5,201 nt of DNA from Anaerolineales bacterium. GTDB lineage: Bacteria; Chloroflexota; Anaerolineae; Anaerolineales; DRMV01. Of the stretch, positions 4,982 to 5,201 are shown piece after piece. Where the stretch lies: positions 1-5,201 of the forward strand of contig JALUBW010000053.1 of assembly GCA_027044735.1 (NCBI GenBank), in the 5' to 3' direction. Position 1 is the first letter of the stretch; every line of letters starts with the position of its first letter. The notes beneath the pieces were generated by a model, which was given only the letters and a program-made list of their open reading frames with translations, was not told the origin of the DNA and made no database searches. Both the position numbers and the translations under genes were made by a program.

Positions 4982-5201
4982 ATGCTAAAACACGCCCTGC
5001 TCGCCCTGTTGGCCGAAAGGCCGCGGCACGGATACGAACTCAAGGCCGCTTTTGAGCGGATGATGGGCGGCACCTGGCAGGTCAACATCGGCCAGATTTA
5101 CAGCACGTTAGCCCGCTTAGAGCGCGATGGCCTGGTGACTTGCCGTGAGGTGCCGCAGGAACTGTTGCCCAACCGCAAGGTGTGCTCCCTCACCGAGCAG
5201 G
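4982..5201 (+). CDS. PadR-family transcriptional regulator (partial, runs off right edge)
   Basis: The first 73 codons are present and the frame is open to the window end. The translation begins MLKHALLALLAERPRHGYEL and shows the PadR winged-helix pattern: A-L-L-A-L-L-A-E at 5-12, HGYELK at 16-21, the recognition-helix region WQVNIGQIYSTLARLERDGLV at 32-52, and the wing ending RKVCSLTEQ at 65-73. PadR proteins are usually ligand-responsive repressors of detoxification, efflux or adjacent ABC exporter genes. What this one controls lies beyond the edge. The ATG at 4982 has GGAG 8 bases ahead and a strong promoter. It is a separate unit from the sugar operon, and nothing links them functionally except adjacency. 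Confidence 0.93.
   Translation, partial: MLKHALLALLAERPRHGYELKAAFERMMGGTWQVNIGQIYSTLARLERDGLVTCREVPQELLPNRKVCSLTEQ

Overview
The window looks like a stretch of chromosome from a free-living heterotroph, most likely Chloroflexota (Anaerolineae-like). The taxonomic guess rests on a lipoprotein binding protein with a long Gln/Pro/Thr/Ala linker after its lipid-anchored cysteine, mixed ATG and GTG starts with Shine-Dalgarno (SD) sites, moderately high GC, and intergenic foldback repeats of a type I associate with environmental Chloroflexota. It is inference; no marker gene is present.

Layout. Positions 1-72 are ambiguous: probably the start of a leftward gene for a proline-rich protein, less likely the tail of a rightward gene. 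Positions 73-475 carry no convincing gene. They hold a roughly 140-bp imperfect foldback element (115-254) and smaller repeats. A near-consensus promoter with an extended -10 (476-504) then drives a four-gene rightward operon: a GntR/HutC-family regulator (569-1366), a family 1 sugar-binding lipoprotein (1380-2759), and two MalF/MalG-type permeases (2869-3846 and 3843-4691). A strong stem-loop separates the binding-protein gene from the permeases. After 290 bp of structured intergenic DNA, a second near-consensus promoter (4924-4952) drives a PadR-family regulator (4982 to beyond the right edge).

How it works together. The first three operon proteins to be exported or inserted in the membrane form a carbohydrate importer (CUT1 type). 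No ATP-binding subunit, glycosidase or kinase is present, so the ATPase is either outside the window or a shared MsmK-type protein. The regulator probably controls its own operon: a 16-bp site overlapping the -10 and start point closely resembles the DasR/NagR operator, and several UTRA-domain residues match, from memory, the amino-sugar-phosphate pocket of Bacillus NagR. The best hypothesis is import of an amino sugar or its oligosaccharide (for example a chitin or peptidoglycan fragment), repressed until a sugar phosphate accumulates. The PadR gene appears to be a separate unit, with its own palindromic operator that also encloses its ribosome-binding site.

I see no clearly new biological system. 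The most interesting points are regulatory: the operator/promoter overlap, the PadR leader in which operator and SD coincide, the foldback element, and the intercistronic hairpin.
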